Source of the DNA: Cacajao melanocephalus
Taxonomy: Eukaryota; Chordata; Mammalia; Primates; Pitheciidae
Reading direction: 5' to 3'
DNA: 64,000 bases
NCBI GenBank assembly: GCA_963573385.1
Contig: CAUYLG010013823.1
Span: 1 to 64,000, forward strand
Shown here: one piece after another, positions 61,739 through 64,000 of the stretch
Layout of the letters: every line of letters starts with the position of its first letter
How positions within the stretch are numbered: position 1 is the first letter of the stretch
Made by a program: the position numbers and the translations under genes
The notes under the pieces: model-generated
The model's input: the letters and a program-made list of their open reading frames with translations, nothing else
Told to the model about the DNA's origin: nothing
Databases searched by the model: none

Positions 61739-62907
61739 CTAATGAACCCACTTAATTAAATATTCTTCAATTTTGAGATTTTCTTTTCTCGGTTATTTGT
61801 CATCAGTTGTTTTCTTCAGGTCAAGTATATTTTTGCAGGTCCCCAAAAAACTCACGGGCCTGGGAGCCTGCCTCTCTGGTGCCAGTTGGATAGAATATCT
61901 CTGGCTGAGTGTTGTTATGCAGATGCCCTGCTGGCATCTAATTGGAGAGCGCTGTGGAGTCCACTCAGGGAACTGCTACTTACTTGGAAGCAGTGTGGTC
62001 CCAGGTGGAGGGCATGCGGTTGGGGGCAGCTTGGGCTGTGAGTGGAGAGGCAGGAAGGCACCTGCAGGCTGACAGGACCCAGCTGCAGTTTCCCCTAGTC
62101 CCAGTAGAGCTGGTCCTAGACTGGGTGTTAAATGTGATGCATTAACAGGTGATCCTGATGGGCCCTTCTGGATTTTGCTAAACTGAGGTCCGGTGAGTGA
62201 GTCTGACACTTTGGGTGGTTCTGCGTCCAACCATCACCTGGACCCTCCTATGAACACCTCCCCACTGTCACTGCAGATAGTGGACCATGCCCAAAGTGTC
62301 ACAATTCTGAATGCTGTATTTGTATTGGGATGGGGTTAGGAATGGAATCTTAGGTTAAGTCCCCTAAAAGCAACTCCTGACACAAACATCCAGGTGTAAC
62401 TAATTCATCAAGAGCACATTCCCAAGAGAAACTGGTGAGCGAGTAAGGGAGGCTTAAGAGGAGGGGAAGACAGCAGCGCAGGGTGGGATTCAGGCAGGGT
62501 TCTGCAGGCCGGCTCCAGTCTCATCCCCAGACGATGCCAGAGGTAAGTGACCCGGTCCTCAGTGCGTGTCCTCCCCAGGCAAGGGGCCTAGGCTGTCACA
62601 CTCCTAAGCTCCTCAGTCATTACCAACAGCTGTCCCCAGAGGGTGTGAAACCCCTAGCACCTTTGACTCTGTGCTTGGAGGCCAGGAGTCGGGCTCAGGT
62701 AGCCCGAGGGAAGCTGTGCAAAGGCAGCTGCAGGTACCCACAGGGGAAGCAAAGCCCAGGGAGGGTGGTGGAGATGGGGGCAGTTCCTGCTGTGGGATTT
62801 GGCAACACAAAATGCAGAGCATGTGTTTATGTAACACGAACCTATGTGTTATTCAAAGACTGTGTCGTTTAACCTCAGCCTGGCTGGCTCTGGAGTGGGC
62901 GCTCCCC
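61739..62907. other. Intergenic, no gene recognised
   Basis: No exon or clear repeat recognised. Confidence 0.45.
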
Positions 62908-63208
<301 letters not shown>

Positions 63209-63224
63209 TGCGCCCCTGTTTTGA

Positions 63225-63400
63225 AGGTAGAATGTAGTCATTTGAAGCAGGAGCACTGGGGTCAGACTGAATTCTGAGCCCCAGCTTTGCTACCTACTCC
63301 TCTGTTGCCTTCCATGAGTTCCTCAACCTCTCTAAGCCTCAGTTGCTTTATCTGTAAAATGCGGTGAAATAGTATCACCGCAACAATTGGGGCAGTGCAA
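63225..63400 (-). repeat. MIR SINE, reverse
   Basis: gctttgctacctactcctct, then cctcaacctctctaagcctc and agttgctttatctgtaaaat. Confidence 0.85.
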
Positions 63401-64000
63401 TGAAGCAATGATTCTACCACTGCACTCTACCACTGTCTGCTGCACAGAGTGCTTGGCACATAGCGTGGGTAACAGCGGTGCTTGTCATCATCACAGATGA
63501 GGTGACTGAGGAGAGAAAAGCCTGTGCTGTTTCTAAAGGTGGCTTTGCGTTGGTTTTTGTTTCTGTGTGATGGGGGAGGGGTGGACTGGGGAGGTATGAA
63601 TCTGGCTGTGTCTGGAGCAATAGTGCCCTATTTTCCAACCCCCTCTCAGGGCCACCTTCCTGATACTGTCCACAAACAAGAAGGGGTCTGTCCAGGCTGG
63701 AGGACCCCAGAACCTCATGGCAGGCCTGGGGAGGCAAGGCGGCAGTGCTGGAATGAAGGAAGAGGCATGGAGGAGAAGCTGGGCAGGGGATTGTCTACGG
63801 TTGTCCAAAAAGAGAAAAAAAGCTATTTCTCGGCCCTTTGCCTTTAGTGCTTGCCTGGAGACGCCACTGTTAGGGTCCCGAACCAGTCCCACAATCTAGA
63901 AACCCTCCCTCCCCACCTCGTAGACACAGCCAGAGTCATGGCATGGGCACCGCATGAGCCTACACAAGCAACACACAGGCCTCCCCAGGCCAGGACCCTG
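63401..64000. other. Intergenic, no gene recognised
   Basis: Short open frames on both strands; none has a recognisable product. Confidence 0.45.

Overview
This is vertebrate nuclear DNA from a simian primate. It holds about thirty Alu elements, several antisense L1 tracts, MaLR LTRs, hAT-Charlie fossils and MIR/L2 relics, with one split gene on the + strand. The gene is IL31RA (interleukin-31 receptor subunit alpha, gp130-like receptor). The encoded protein is collinear with the human protein as I remember it, without indels, but differs at many residues (roughly ten in the 61-residue second exon). That is more than I expect for an ape or Old World monkey, so a New World monkey is my best guess; this is inference.

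Layout: positions 1-4189 are 5' intron. No exon with the initiator Met or signal peptide was found, so these should lie upstream of the window. Thirteen coding exons follow: 4190-4307, 7618-7799, 17856-18007, 22682-22847, 29325-29404, 32642-32858, 39000-39182, 40669-40770, 41579-41725, 43812-43952, 46500-46593, 47871-47952 and 50260-50715. The 3'UTR continues to a probable AATAAA at 51371. All junction phases agree and the joined frame is open: 705 residues after the split first codon, then TAG. From about 51.4 kb to 64 kb I see no gene. In human the next gene downstream is IL6ST on the opposite strand, but I could not recognise its 3' end here.

The exons encode a type I cytokine receptor: a cytokine-binding module (two fibronectin-III domains, four N-terminal cysteines, WSDWS), three membrane-proximal FNIII domains, one transmembrane helix, a Box1 motif and a tyrosine-bearing tail. 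The receptor pairs with OSMR to bind IL-31 and signals through JAK/STAT.

Most notable points: a stop codon that removes the last seven residues relative to human; loss of one of three tail tyrosines together with two new ones; a GC-AG intron; a 1-kb inverted repeat with ~210-bp arms just inside an intron; a 194-bp tandem duplication; a 60-bp (20-codon) minisatellite 3' of the gene; a consensus-flanked 15-nt pseudo-microexon that would introduce a stop; and a 186-codon antisense ORF I cannot identify. I found no evidence of a wholly new biological system. The window looks like an ordinary primate receptor locus with lineage-specific changes.
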